The notes beneath the pieces are model-generated. The model was not told where the DNA came from and ran no database searches. It worked only from the letters and a program-made list of their open reading frames with translations. A DNA stretch of 64,000 bases from Streptomyces phaeochromogenes. Lineage in GTDB: Bacteria; Actinomycetota; Actinomycetes; Streptomycetales; Streptomycetaceae. The first letter of the stretch is position 1. Each line of letters starts with the position of its first letter. The DNA is taken from NCBI RefSeq assembly GCF_001418655.1, contig NZ_LIQZ01000067.1:23958-87957 (forward strand). Reading direction: 5' to 3'. Shown here one piece after another: positions 54,315 to 61,799 of the stretch. A program made the translations under genes and the position numbers.

Positions 54315-54758
54315 GTGATCGAGTGGGTGTTTCTAAGCGCCGGGGCAAGGCCCGTCCCGCGACCGGTCGCCACCCCACTGGTGTGGGCCGCGGCTTTCGG
54401 CGGTGCCCTGTTGCTGGTGGCAACCCTCAACACCCTCGTCGGCCCCGACCGGCCGGCACTTGCGCTGACGGCGCTGTCCCTGCTGGCCGCCGTGCTGGGC
54501 GGACGTTCCCGCTTCACCGCCGCCCCCGGAACGGCCGCGCTGTGCTGGCTGTTCCTCAACGCCTTCGCCATCCCGCCCCTGGGCACCCTCAGCTGGGCCG
54601 GACACCGCGACACGTTCTGGCTCAGCTGTCTGCTCGCCGCCGCCCTCATCGGCACAGCGGTCGCCCGCCTCGTCCACGCCCGCGCCGCCTACCGACGCAT
54701 AGCCGCCGGAGCGGGCCCCGCGGCGTGGGAACCGGGCGAGCGCCCGGAGGACGCCTGA
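54315..54758 (+). CDS. Small four-TM membrane protein (KdpD/DUF4118-like)
   Basis: 147 residues from GTG 54315 (VIEWVFLSAGARPVPRPVAT), GGAAGG 10 bases upstream; the frame is open up to 54201, but the extension is not membrane-like. Four membrane segments (ATPLVWAAAFGGALLLVATL; ALALTALSLLAAVLGGRS; TAALCWLFLNAFAIPPLG; WLSCLLAAALIGTAVARL) with PPLGTLSW, resembling the membrane part of KdpD-type kinases without the kinase. Function unknown; conserved in Streptomyces as far as I recall. Confidence 0.7.
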   Translation: MIEWVFLSAGARPVPRPVATPLVWAAAFGGALLLVATLNTLVGPDRPALALTALSLLAAVLGGRSRFTAAPGTAALCWLFLNAFAIPPLGTLSWAGHRDTFWLSCLLAAALIGTAVARLVHARAAYRRIAAGAGPAAWEPGERPEDA

Positions 54759-54763
54759 CCGTC

Positions 54764-54796
54764 AGCCCGGGTACGGACCCGCCGAGAGGGCGGGCT
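54764..54796 (+). terminator. Terminator after the small membrane-protein gene
   Basis: AGCCCG (54764-54769) pairs with CGGGCT (54791-54796); inside it CCCGCC (54778-54783) can pair with GGCGGG (54789-54794) as an alternative stem. The structure starts 5 bp past the stop codon. Confidence 0.5.
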
Positions 54797-54969
54797 CTGA
54801 CCGTGCGTGGCCCGTTCGCATGAAGCTTGTCTGTCCCGGGGTGTCAGAACCCTTTCCCCACCCCGTCCTTCTCCATCGTGAGCCCTGCCTGGGCCGGGGA
54901 TCCTGCGCGTAAGCGCGTGCGCTCCCGCGCCTTTGGCATCCGGACACCAAGTGGCGAAGGGGCGTACCT

Positions 54970-56484
54970 GTGCAGACCGGCCGACGAGATGTCCTGCGTA
55001 CCGGAGGGGCCGTCGTGGCTGCCGGGGCCGCGATCGCGCTGGGCGGCGGAATCAGTCCGTCCTTCGCCGCCACCCGCCGGACCTCCCTCGTCGGGGGAGC
55101 GGAGCCCGGCGCATGGCGCGAGCTGGCCAGGGGCCTGAGCCCCGCTGCCCGGCTGTACCGACCGGGGCAGCCGGAGTACGCGGCCCGTGCGACGGCCGAC
55201 AACCAGCGTTACGCGTTCGTGCGCCCGGCCGGGGTCCTCGTCTGCGCGACGGAGAGCGACGTACAGACGGCCGTGCGGTGGTGCGCGAAACACGGAGTGC
55301 CGCTCGCCCCGCGCTCCGGCGGCCACAACTACGCCGGCTACTCCACCACCCCCGGCCTGGTGATCAGCCTGCGTGCGATGAAGCAGGTCGTGCCGCGAGG
55401 GCATGAGCTGCTGCTCGGCGGGGGCGCCACCAACTCCGACGTGTACGCCGCCCGCGCCGCGAACCTGTACTTCCCCGGCGGCCGTTGCCCCGAGGTGGGC
55501 GTGGCGGGCCTGACTCTCGGCGGCGGCCTCGGCTTCAACGACCGCAAGTGGGGCCTGACTTGCGACCGGCTCACGGAGACCCGTCTCGTACTGGCCGACG
55601 GCAGCCTCGTCCGCGCGGCCGAGGACGAGAACCCGGACCTGTTCTGGGCCTGCCGCGGCGGCGCAGGCGGCAACTTCGGCATCAACACCGCGTTCACCTT
55701 CGCCGCCGTACCCGTGGGCAGGCTGCGCGCCACCGTCTTCCACCTCACCTACCCCCTGCACGCGGCCGTCGACGTGCTGGAGGAGCTGCGGGACATCCTC
55801 GACACCGACCGGGACAACGACTTCGACGTACGCATCGGCTTCAAGCACGCCGGCGACGGCACGGCCGCGCTCGCGCTGCTCGGGCAGCGGCTGGGCGACG
55901 AGGACGGACTGCTCCGCCGGTTCGCACCCCTGCTGCGCCTGCGCCCGTTCCAGGCGGTCATCGAGGAACGCGGCTTCTGGTCCGCGCAGGAATTCCTGAT
56001 GGAGACTCCCGGTCCGAAAGAGGCCTACGCCTCCAAGTCCCTCGTCCCCGACCAGTGGCCCGGCCCCGACACCGTGGCGGCCATCGCCGACTGGACCCGC
56101 AACTGGCGCCCGGGACCGGGCCGCAGCACCGGCTACGTGACCCTGTTCGCCATGGGCGGCGACACCGCGACACGACGACCGGACGAAACGGCCTACCCCC
56201 ACCGGGAAGCCGCCTTCGTCATCGACATCGGCACCCACTGGAAGCCGGCCGCCCCGCCCTCCCAGGTGCGCGGCCTGCTGGAACAGACCCGCGCCGCCCA
56301 CCACATGCTGCGCCGTCACCTGAACACCGACGCCGCCTACGTCAACTTCCCCGACCCGGATCTGCGCGACTGGCGGCGCGCCTACTACGGCGCCAACTAC
56401 GACCGCCTGGTCGACGTCAAGCGCCGGTACGACCCCGCCGCACTGTTCCGCTACCGGCAGGCCGTCGGCCGTCCACAGCCCTGA
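54970..56484 (+). CDS. Tat-exported FAD-linked oxidase, berberine-bridge (BBE) type
   Basis: 504 residues from GTG 54970. Twin-arginine signal: TGRRDVLRTGGAVVAAGAAI, cleavage near SFA-A. FAD_binding_4 domain with the two covalent-flavin residues: His in LAPRSGGHNYAGYS and Cys in PGGRCPEVGVAGLTLGGG. C-terminal BBE motif: DAAYVNFPDPDLRDWRRAYY, NYDRLVDVKRRYDPAALF. Such enzymes oxidise sugars or natural products with O2. The twin-arginine signal implies folding with FAD in the cytoplasm before export. Convergent with a second, cytoplasmic enzyme of the same family, only 10 bp between the stops. Confidence 0.92.
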   Translation: MQTGRRDVLRTGGAVVAAGAAIALGGGISPSFAATRRTSLVGGAEPGAWRELARGLSPAARLYRPGQPEYAARATADNQRYAFVRPAGVLVCATESDVQTAVRWCAKHGVPLAPRSGGHNYAGYSTTPGLVISLRAMKQVVPRGHELLLGGGATNSDVYAARAANLYFPGGRCPEVGVAGLTLGGGLGFNDRKWGLTCDRLTETRLVLADGSLVRAAEDENPDLFWACRGGAGGNFGINTAFTFAAVPVGRLRATVFHLTYPLHAAVDVLEELRDILDTDRDNDFDVRIGFKHAGDGTAALALLGQRLGDEDGLLRRFAPLLRLRPFQAVIEERGFWSAQEFLMETPGPKEAYASKSLVPDQWPGPDTVAAIADWTRNWRPGPGRSTGYVTLFAMGGDTATRRPDETAYPHREAAFVIDIGTHWKPAAPPSQVRGLLEQTRAAHHMLRRHLNTDAAYVNFPDPDLRDWRRAYYGANYDRLVDVKRRYDPAALFRYRQAVGRPQP

Positions 56485-56494
56485 GCCCGGGCCC

Positions 56495-57877
56495 TTACGG
56501 CGTGAGGTAGGTGTGGAAGACGTTCGCGGGGTCGTACGTGTCCTTGAGTGCCTGTAGCCGCTCCCAGTCCTTGGGGGCGTACGACCTGCGAGCCCGGGAG
56601 GCGTCGGCGCTGAGGTCGGCCTCGGCGATGTAGTGGCCGGTTCCGTACGGCTCTACGGCACGCATGGTGTCCCGGAGCCAGCTGATGTTGGCGCTGTCCG
56701 CCGCCGGGTCGTCCCAGATCGCGAAGGGGGCGACATAGGTCTCGCCCAGGACCGAGAAGGCCATGTCCTCGGAGAGGGAGCGGTCCCGGGAGGCGGGCCA
56801 CAGGGGAGCGAGGATGAGCGACTGCTCGGAGGGGGCCCGGGCGAGCGCGGCGGCGAGGATCGGCAGCAGGGTCTCGTACCCGGTGTCCGACCACAGGGTG
56901 TCCACCGCGTTGCGGTGCTCTTGGGGCCAGAAGCCGGAGGACGTGCCGTACAGGTCCTCGAACGTCTTCGGCTCGTCTGTCTGTTGGAACAGCGCGCGTT
57001 CGGCGAACGGGCAGTCACGCAATGGGTCCAGGCAGCGGACGGCCTCGTCGCGCGTGCGGGCGAATGCGGCGCCGGTGAAGCTGATCACCTTGGGTCTCGG
57101 CGAATCCGCCGTGATGTCAGGGGAGGCGGTCGAGAGCATGAAGGACGCCTCGACATTCGCCGGGAGACGCTGAGCTGCTTCGGCGGCCCAGCGGGTGACC
57201 CTTTCGACCTCGGTCAGAGGGAAGGTGTACGTGGTCTGGGCGACCGCCGCCGGAAGGTCGTGCAGCGTCACATGGAAGCGGGTGGCGACCCCGAAGAAGC
57301 CGGGTCCCGCACCGCGCGCGGCCCAGAAGAGGTCGGGGTTCTCGCTTCGGCTGCAGGTGAGGGCGTCGCCGTCCGCCGTCACCACCTCGACCGCTTGCAC
57401 GCCGGCGGCAGCCGGACCGTGCAGGCCGGAGTTCCAGCCGAGGCCACCGCTGAGGAGGTAGCCGCTCAGGGCGACGGGCCCACAGTGCCCGGCCGGGAAG
57501 GTGAGGCCGTGCGGGGCGAGGGCGGCGACGAACTCGCGGCCGGTGAGCGCGGGTTGCACGGTCGCGGTGCGCGCGGCCGGATCGATCTCGCAGGCGTTGA
57601 GCGCGGAGAGGTCGATGAGCATGCCGCCGTCGCGCAGCGGGGAGCCGCACCAGCTGTGCCCATGGGAGCGAATGGCGATCCGGAGCCCCTCGGAGCGGGC
57701 CAGCCGGACGGCCGCCCGGACATCGCGGTCCGAGGCGACCCGGACGATGAGGTCGGGAAAGCGCTCCGGCTTGAGGCCGTTCCACAGCATGGCCGACCAG
57801 GTGCTGTCGTAGGCGGCGTCGCCCCGCCGGACGATCTCCCCTTCGATCACTTCGCTGACCCCGCCGGCTCCGCTCAT
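56495..57877 (-). CDS. Cytoplasmic FAD-linked oxidase, BBE type
   Basis: 460 residues from ATG 57877, GAGGAG 6 bases upstream; no signal peptide. FAD_binding_4 domain: RVASDRDVRAAVRLARSEGL, covalent His in IAIRSHGHSWCGSPL and Cys in FPAGHCGPVALSGYLLSGGL. The C-terminus has YAPKDWERLQALKDTYDPAN followed by VFHTYLTP, typical of BBE-like oxidases. Substrate unknown. It follows the ABM-type gene by 41 bp on the same strand, so the two are probably co-transcribed; the gap is filled by a tandem repeat. Confidence 0.92.
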   Translation of the reverse strand: MSGAGGVSEVIEGEIVRRGDAAYDSTWSAMLWNGLKPERFPDLIVRVASDRDVRAAVRLARSEGLRIAIRSHGHSWCGSPLRDGGMLIDLSALNACEIDPAARTATVQPALTGREFVAALAPHGLTFPAGHCGPVALSGYLLSGGLGWNSGLHGPAAAGVQAVEVVTADGDALTCSRSENPDLFWAARGAGPGFFGVATRFHVTLHDLPAAVAQTTYTFPLTEVERVTRWAAEAAQRLPANVEASFMLSTASPDITADSPRPKVISFTGAAFARTRDEAVRCLDPLRDCPFAERALFQQTDEPKTFEDLYGTSSGFWPQEHRNAVDTLWSDTGYETLLPILAAALARAPSEQSLILAPLWPASRDRSLSEDMAFSVLGETYVAPFAIWDDPAADSANISWLRDTMRAVEPYGTGHYIAEADLSADASRARRSYAPKDWERLQALKDTYDPANVFHTYLTP

Positions 57878-57895
57878 GACGCGCTCCTCAGTCGT

Positions 57896-57933
57896 GGTCA
57901 GTTGGTGGTGAGTCGGGGTCAGTCGGTGGTGGT
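57896..57933. repeat. 21-bp tandem duplication spanning a stop codon
   Basis: GGTCAGTTGGTGGTGAG (57896-57912) is repeated as GGTCAGTCGGTGGTGGT (57917-57933), a period of 21 bp. The stop codon of the ABM-type gene (TGA, read on the minus strand at 57919-57921) lies in the second copy. Confidence 0.65.
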
Positions 57934-58899
57934 CAGCCCGAAAATCAGGATGCACAGCCCCCAGCACAGCATCACGAGGGCCGCCCCCGCCACATGGGTC
58001 CGTACGGAACGCGCCCTGCTGGGCGCCAGCCAGAAGGCGAGAACCCGGTTCACCAAAGGCATCAGCAGCCAGGTCAGGATGGAGACGCTCAGCATGTTTC
58101 CGATGAACAGGCCGATATAGCCGGGCAGTCCGATGTCGTCCAGTTCGAAACCGACCGTCAGATTCAGGACCATCACGGTGGGATACAGCGCCAGCACAAC
58201 GGTCATGGCCTGTTTCCAGCTGGGCGGGACCGCCTCGTCCGCGCCTTCCCCGAAGCGGAACCAACCGCTGAACGCCGACTCCACCTTGCGAACGTCGTAG
58301 GAGTAGAAGTAGTCCCGGCCTTCGGCAAGGAGCTTTTCGCGGGCGCCCGACGCGAGCCACTCGTCGAGGTGTTCGTGGGTGTCGAATCTGAATACGACGA
58401 CCCAGTTGTCCTGGATCCCCTCGACCGGCTTGAACAACTCGGTTCCCATGAAACCCGGGTATTTCTCCTGGGCCTTGAGGGCCTTGTCCTGCCACCGCAT
58501 GAAGTCCTCTTCGCGGCCGGGCCGCACCTCGTGGGAGATGACCGCCGTGACGGCTTCCTCGTCCGGGGGCGGTGGCGTGCCGCCGACCAGGACCTCCTGG
58601 GTCGGTGTCCCGTCGAACAACGGACGTCCCTGGGCAAGCAGTTCCTGGCGCTCGCCGGATTCCAGCCAGGCGGTCAGCAGGTCGATACGGGAGAAGCGAA
58701 AGACCACCACCCATTCCCGCTCTTCACCGGCGCCCGGGGGATATATTTCCGTCCCCTCGAATCCGTCGAATGCGCGGACGGCATGGTTGGTCCGCTCCTG
58801 CCATCGCTCATAGTCGTCGGCGCGGCCTTCCCGCACCTTCTGGGAGGTCACAACGGTCGCACCGTCGCCGGTCGGGGCACGGATTGCACTGACACCCAT
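57919..58899 (-). CDS. Membrane protein with two antibiotic-biosynthesis-monooxygenase (ABM) domains
   Basis: 326 residues from ATG 58899. Two ABM (dimeric alpha/beta barrel) domains in tandem: TVVTSQKVREGRADDYERWQ with FRFSRIDLLTAWLESGERQE (about 15-100), and TAVISHEVRPGREEDFMRWQ with FRFDTHEHLDEWLASGAREK (about 125-205). Three membrane segments follow (AMTVVLALYPTVMVLNLTV; IGLFIGNMLSVSILTWLL; THVAGAALVMLCWGLCILIF). The tandem ABM pair would form an intramolecular barrel on the cytoplasmic face. Many ABM proteins are small monooxygenases or signal-like domains, so catalysis is uncertain. It is followed by the FAD oxidase and divergent from the deaminase; the start lacks a ribosome-binding site. 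Confidence 0.87.
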   Translation of the reverse strand: MGVSAIRAPTGDGATVVTSQKVREGRADDYERWQERTNHAVRAFDGFEGTEIYPPGAGEEREWVVVFRFSRIDLLTAWLESGERQELLAQGRPLFDGTPTQEVLVGGTPPPPDEEAVTAVISHEVRPGREEDFMRWQDKALKAQEKYPGFMGTELFKPVEGIQDNWVVVFRFDTHEHLDEWLASGAREKLLAEGRDYFYSYDVRKVESAFSGWFRFGEGADEAVPPSWKQAMTVVLALYPTVMVLNLTVGFELDDIGLPGYIGLFIGNMLSVSILTWLLMPLVNRVLAFWLAPSRARSVRTHVAGAALVMLCWGLCILIFGLTTTD

Positions 58900-58906
58900 A
58901 CGGAGT

Positions 58907-58936
58907 AGTCTAATTCCAAGGGGAGTTATCGGACAA
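58907..58936 (-). promoter_or_regulatory. Candidate promoter of the ABM gene, leaderless
   Basis: On the minus strand TTGTCC (58931-58936) and TAGACT (58907-58912) are 18 bp apart, and the ATG begins 8 bases after the -10 box. A transcript starting at the ATG needs no ribosome-binding site, and none is seen. Confidence 0.45.
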
Positions 58937-58977
58937 GCGGGGCAATTTTCCTCGGTGATGCCGAGCGGAGGTCCGAC

Positions 58978-59544
58978 ATGAGTCACAAGGAGTTTCTGAC
59001 CGAAGCGGTACGGTTGGCGACCGAATCCGTCGATGAGGGCTGGGGCGGTCCGTTCGGTGCCGTGATCACCCGGGACGACGAAATCGTGGCCCGGGGTCAG
59101 AACCGCGTTCTGCTCACCGGCGACCCCACCGCGCACGCCGAAGTGGAGACCATCCGCAAGGCCGTGCAGCTCCTGAATCCCGAGGCTCCCTCGATCTCGC
59201 CGGAACACCAGAACGAGAGCACACTCGAATATGTGCCGCGTCCCGAAGGGTCTCCCGACCCGGTACCGGAGCGGGCCCGAATGCTCAAGGGCTGCTCGAT
59301 CTACATCAGCGGCGCCCCCTGCCCGATGTGCATGAGTGCCATCTACTGGTCGCGGATCGACAACGTCTACTACAGCTGCGATCTGAAGGCCACACGCGAG
59401 ATCGGCTTCGACGACGCCTTCCAGTACGAGGACTTCCAGAAGCCCCTCGACCAGCGCCGCATCCACGTGGAGCAGATCCACCCCGAACTCGGCGCCCAGG
59501 CCTACGAAACCTGGTCACACAAGCCGGACCGGCATCCCTACTGA
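58978..59544 (+). CDS. guaD: Nucleoside/base deaminase, guanine-deaminase-like
   Basis: 188 residues, ATG 58978. Cytidine-deaminase-like fold with the zinc ligands in TAHAEVETIRKA (HAE) and APCPMCMSAIYWSRI (PCxxC). The segment AIYWSRIDNVYYSCD then TREIGFDDAFQYEDFQKPLD matches the Bacillus-type guanine deaminase signature of a GFDD motif and the KP...R end. An insert of about 35 residues (SISPEHQNESTLEYVPRPEG onwards) between the two zinc motifs is unusual. It should convert guanine to xanthine, but adenine or other bases cannot be excluded. Divergent from the ABM gene. Confidence 0.78.
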   Translation: MSHKEFLTEAVRLATESVDEGWGGPFGAVITRDDEIVARGQNRVLLTGDPTAHAEVETIRKAVQLLNPEAPSISPEHQNESTLEYVPRPEGSPDPVPERARMLKGCSIYISGAPCPMCMSAIYWSRIDNVYYSCDLKATREIGFDDAFQYEDFQKPLDQRRIHVEQIHPELGAQAYETWSHKPDRHPY

Positions 59545-59570
59545 GGTTGTCAGGGCAGGCGCGATACCAG

Positions 59571-59620
59571 TACGGGATCAGCCGTCCTCCGGAATGCCGG
59601 TACGGGATCAGCCGTCGCTC
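59571..59620. repeat. 30-bp tandem duplication carrying the AraC stop codon
   Basis: TACGGGATCAGCCGTC occurs at 59571-59586 and again at 59601-59616, exactly 30 bp apart; the following bases (CTCCGG, CTCGGG) are also similar. The stop codon of the AraC gene (TGA on the minus strand, 59608-59610) lies in the second copy, so the first copy is a remnant duplicate of the gene's end. Confidence 0.75.
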
Positions 59621-60552
59621 GGGCGAATCCCGGCAGTGGCCTCCACCCGGTAGACCCGCGGCGCCACGCCCACCGCACGCTTGAAGGCGTTGCTGAAGGC
59701 GCTCTCCGAGGTGTAGCCGACGGAGCGGGCGAGTGCCGCGACCGGGGCGGTGTCCTGTCTCAGGGCCCGGGCGGCCAGGCTCATGCGCCAGTTCAGCAGG
59801 TACGTCAGCGGCGGTACCCCGGCCGCCTCCTTGAACCGTACGGCGAACGTGGTGCGGGACATCGCCGACGCCCGGGCGAGTTCCTCCAACTGCCAGGGGT
59901 GGGCCGGGTCGCCGTGCATCAGGCGCAGCGCCGGGGCGAGCCGTTCGTCGGCGAGGGCGCGCAGCCAGCCGGGCGGCAGCCCGTCCGCGTCGGTCAGGCA
60001 GATCCGCAGCACCTGCACGAACATCAGCTGCGCGAGCTGGGCCGAGACGAACTCGACGCCGGCCCGGCCGGCCCTCATCTCCGCCACCAACTGCCCGATG
60101 AGCCACCGCAGTACGCCTGCCTCGGGCGAGTCGGCCCGTACGTGGACCAGCTCCGGCAGTGCCCGCCGCAGCAGGTCGCCGTGGTCCCGGCTCAGGTCGA
60201 TGTGCCCGGACACGCAGGAGACGTCCACCGCCTCGCCCTGGCCGAGCCGGGCCATCCGGGTCGCCGGGTCCATGACCACGTCATCGGGGGAGACCGGTTC
60301 GACTCCTGGCCGATTGCACAGTACGTACGGCTGGTCACCGTCGGAGACCACCACGTCCCCCTCGGTGAGCCGCAGGGGCTCACCGCCCGCCTCGCGGACC
60401 AGCAGGCAGCTGCCCTGCAGCATGGCCTTCACCTTGAGGCGGTGGCGTCCGCGCAGCTCGATGGCCCAGTCCCCGCCGGCCGTGAAGCCGCCGGAGAACA
60501 CACTGCGGGCGTCGGCGACGGCGAGGGCGTCGGACAGTGGGTCTGCGGTCAT
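59608..60552 (-). CDS. AraC-family regulator with cupin domain
   Basis: 314 residues from ATG 60552 (MTADPLSDALAVADARSVFS); ATG 60591 is an in-frame alternative. N-terminal cupin (Cupin_6): DWAIELRGRHRLKVKAMLQG, RLTEGDVVVSDGDQPYVL. C-terminal AraC domain with two HTHs: WQLEELARASAMSRTTFAVR and APVAALARSVGYTSESAFSN, then AFKRAVGVAPRVYR. Typical of the AraC regulators found divergent to short-chain dehydrogenases in Streptomyces, and an SDR gene is divergent here. It probably regulates that SDR gene. Confidence 0.9.
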   Translation of the reverse strand: MTADPLSDALAVADARSVFSGGFTAGGDWAIELRGRHRLKVKAMLQGSCLLVREAGGEPLRLTEGDVVVSDGDQPYVLCNRPGVEPVSPDDVVMDPATRMARLGQGEAVDVSCVSGHIDLSRDHGDLLRRALPELVHVRADSPEAGVLRWLIGQLVAEMRAGRAGVEFVSAQLAQLMFVQVLRICLTDADGLPPGWLRALADERLAPALRLMHGDPAHPWQLEELARASAMSRTTFAVRFKEAAGVPPLTYLLNWRMSLAARALRQDTAPVAALARSVGYTSESAFSNAFKRAVGVAPRVYRVEATAGIRPSDG

Positions 60553-60558
60553 TCTCGA

Positions 60559-60587
60559 ACTATCACGCAAGTAATGCGGATTCTCAA
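60559..60587 (-). promoter_or_regulatory. Candidate promoter of the AraC gene, leaderless
   Basis: On the minus strand TTGAGA (60582-60587) and GATAGT (60559-60564) are 17 bp apart. The ATG at 60552 begins 7 bases after the -10 box, and there is no ribosome-binding site. Confidence 0.4.
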
Positions 60588-60660
60588 GCATTCATCGTAC
60601 GGATCAGTCGACCTACGGTGGTCTGGACAGCTCGTCCTGAGGCTTGAGGAGAGACCGGAC

Positions 60661-61641
60661 ATGACCACCGCACAGCAACCCCTGGGTTCCGGCTTCGGCG
60701 CCGCGTCCACCGCCGAGGAGGTGATCAAGGGAATCGACCTGACCGGCAAGGTCGCGATCGTCACGGGCGGCTACTCCGGCATCGGGCTGGAGACGGCCCG
60801 CGTCCTGCGCGCCGCCGGCGCCGAGGTCGTCGTACCGGCACGAGATGTGGAGCGGGCCCGGACGGCGCTCAAGGACATGCCCGGAGCCGAGGTCGAGCAC
60901 CTGGACCTGCTGGACCCGGCGTCCATCGACGCCTTCGCGGAGAAGTTCCTGGCCTCCGGGCGTCCGCTGCACCTCCTGGTCAACAGCGCCGGGATCATGG
61001 CGACCCCGCTGGCGCGGGACGCGCGGGGGTACGAGGGGCAGTTCGCCACCAACCACCTGGGGCACTTCCAGCTGACCACCAGGCTGTGGCCCGCGCTGGT
61101 CGCGGCCGAGGGCGCGCGGGTCGTGGTGCTGTCGTCGCGCGGCATCCGCTTCTCAGGCGTCGACTTCGACGACCTGCACTTCGAGCACCGGACCTACGAG
61201 CCCTTCCTGGCCTACGGCCAGTCGAAGACGGCCAACGCCCTGTTCGCCGTCGAGGTGGACCGGCGCGGGCAGGCGCAGGGCATCCGGGCGTTCGCCGTGC
61301 ACCCGGGGCTCATCGTCGACACCGGCCTGGTCAAGCACCTCGACCCGGCGGCGCTCCAGGCCGCGGGTGCTCTCGACAGCGAGGGCAGGCCTGTCCGTGA
61401 CCTCAAGCGCCAGATGAAGACCGTGCAGCAGGGCGCGGCCACCAGCGTCTGGTGTGCGACCAGCCCGCAGCTCGACGGTCTCGGCGGGGTCTACTGCGAG
61501 AACGTCGACATCAGCCCCCTGGTGACCCCCGAGAACGAGGCGGTCTGGGCCGGCGGGGACGGCCCGGGTGTGCTGCCCCGCGCCGTGGACCCGGCGGCAG
61601 CCGCCCGCCTCTGGGAGGTCAGCGAACGGCTCACGGCCTGA
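60661..61641 (+). CDS. Short-chain dehydrogenase/reductase (SDR)
   Basis: 326 residues, ATG 60661, GAGGAGAGA 7 bases upstream. Rossmann fold: GKVAIVTGGYSGIGLETARV with the GxxxGxG glycines, HLDLLDPASIDAF, NSAGIMATPLARDARGYEG, the catalytic Ser in VVVLSSRGIRFSG and YGQSKTANALF with the YxxxK pair. NAD(P)-dependent reduction or oxidation of an alcohol/ketone. The form resembles the WWOX/retinol-dehydrogenase-like (atypical length, about 320) SDRs common in actinobacteria. Divergent from the AraC gene, which probably controls it. Confidence 0.93.
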   Translation: MTTAQQPLGSGFGAASTAEEVIKGIDLTGKVAIVTGGYSGIGLETARVLRAAGAEVVVPARDVERARTALKDMPGAEVEHLDLLDPASIDAFAEKFLASGRPLHLLVNSAGIMATPLARDARGYEGQFATNHLGHFQLTTRLWPALVAAEGARVVVLSSRGIRFSGVDFDDLHFEHRTYEPFLAYGQSKTANALFAVEVDRRGQAQGIRAFAVHPGLIVDTGLVKHLDPAALQAAGALDSEGRPVRDLKRQMKTVQQGAATSVWCATSPQLDGLGGVYCENVDISPLVTPENEAVWAGGDGPGVLPRAVDPAAAARLWEVSERLTA

Positions 61642-61799
61642 ACGGCCGCGTCGATGCGGGCCGGCTCGTCGGCGTCGAGGTTCCGGCCCTCCGGGAGGTG
61701 ATGGTGACGCCGCATCATGCTTTCGTACTGACGAACGTCATGGCCAAGCGATGACACCACGCCCTGTCAGGTGAGTGTGAAGGCGGGTGAGGTGGATGC

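Noticed and set aside
56495..58714. Long N-terminal extension of the cytoplasmic FAD oxidase
   Set aside because: It overlaps the ABM-type gene in another frame. ATG 57877 has a good ribosome-binding site and gives the normal family length.
61491..61760. 89-codon minus-strand frame in the gap after the SDR gene
   Set aside because: It overlaps the end of the SDR gene and has no ribosome-binding site or recognisable sequence. The 158-bp gap 61642-61799 shows no other gene.
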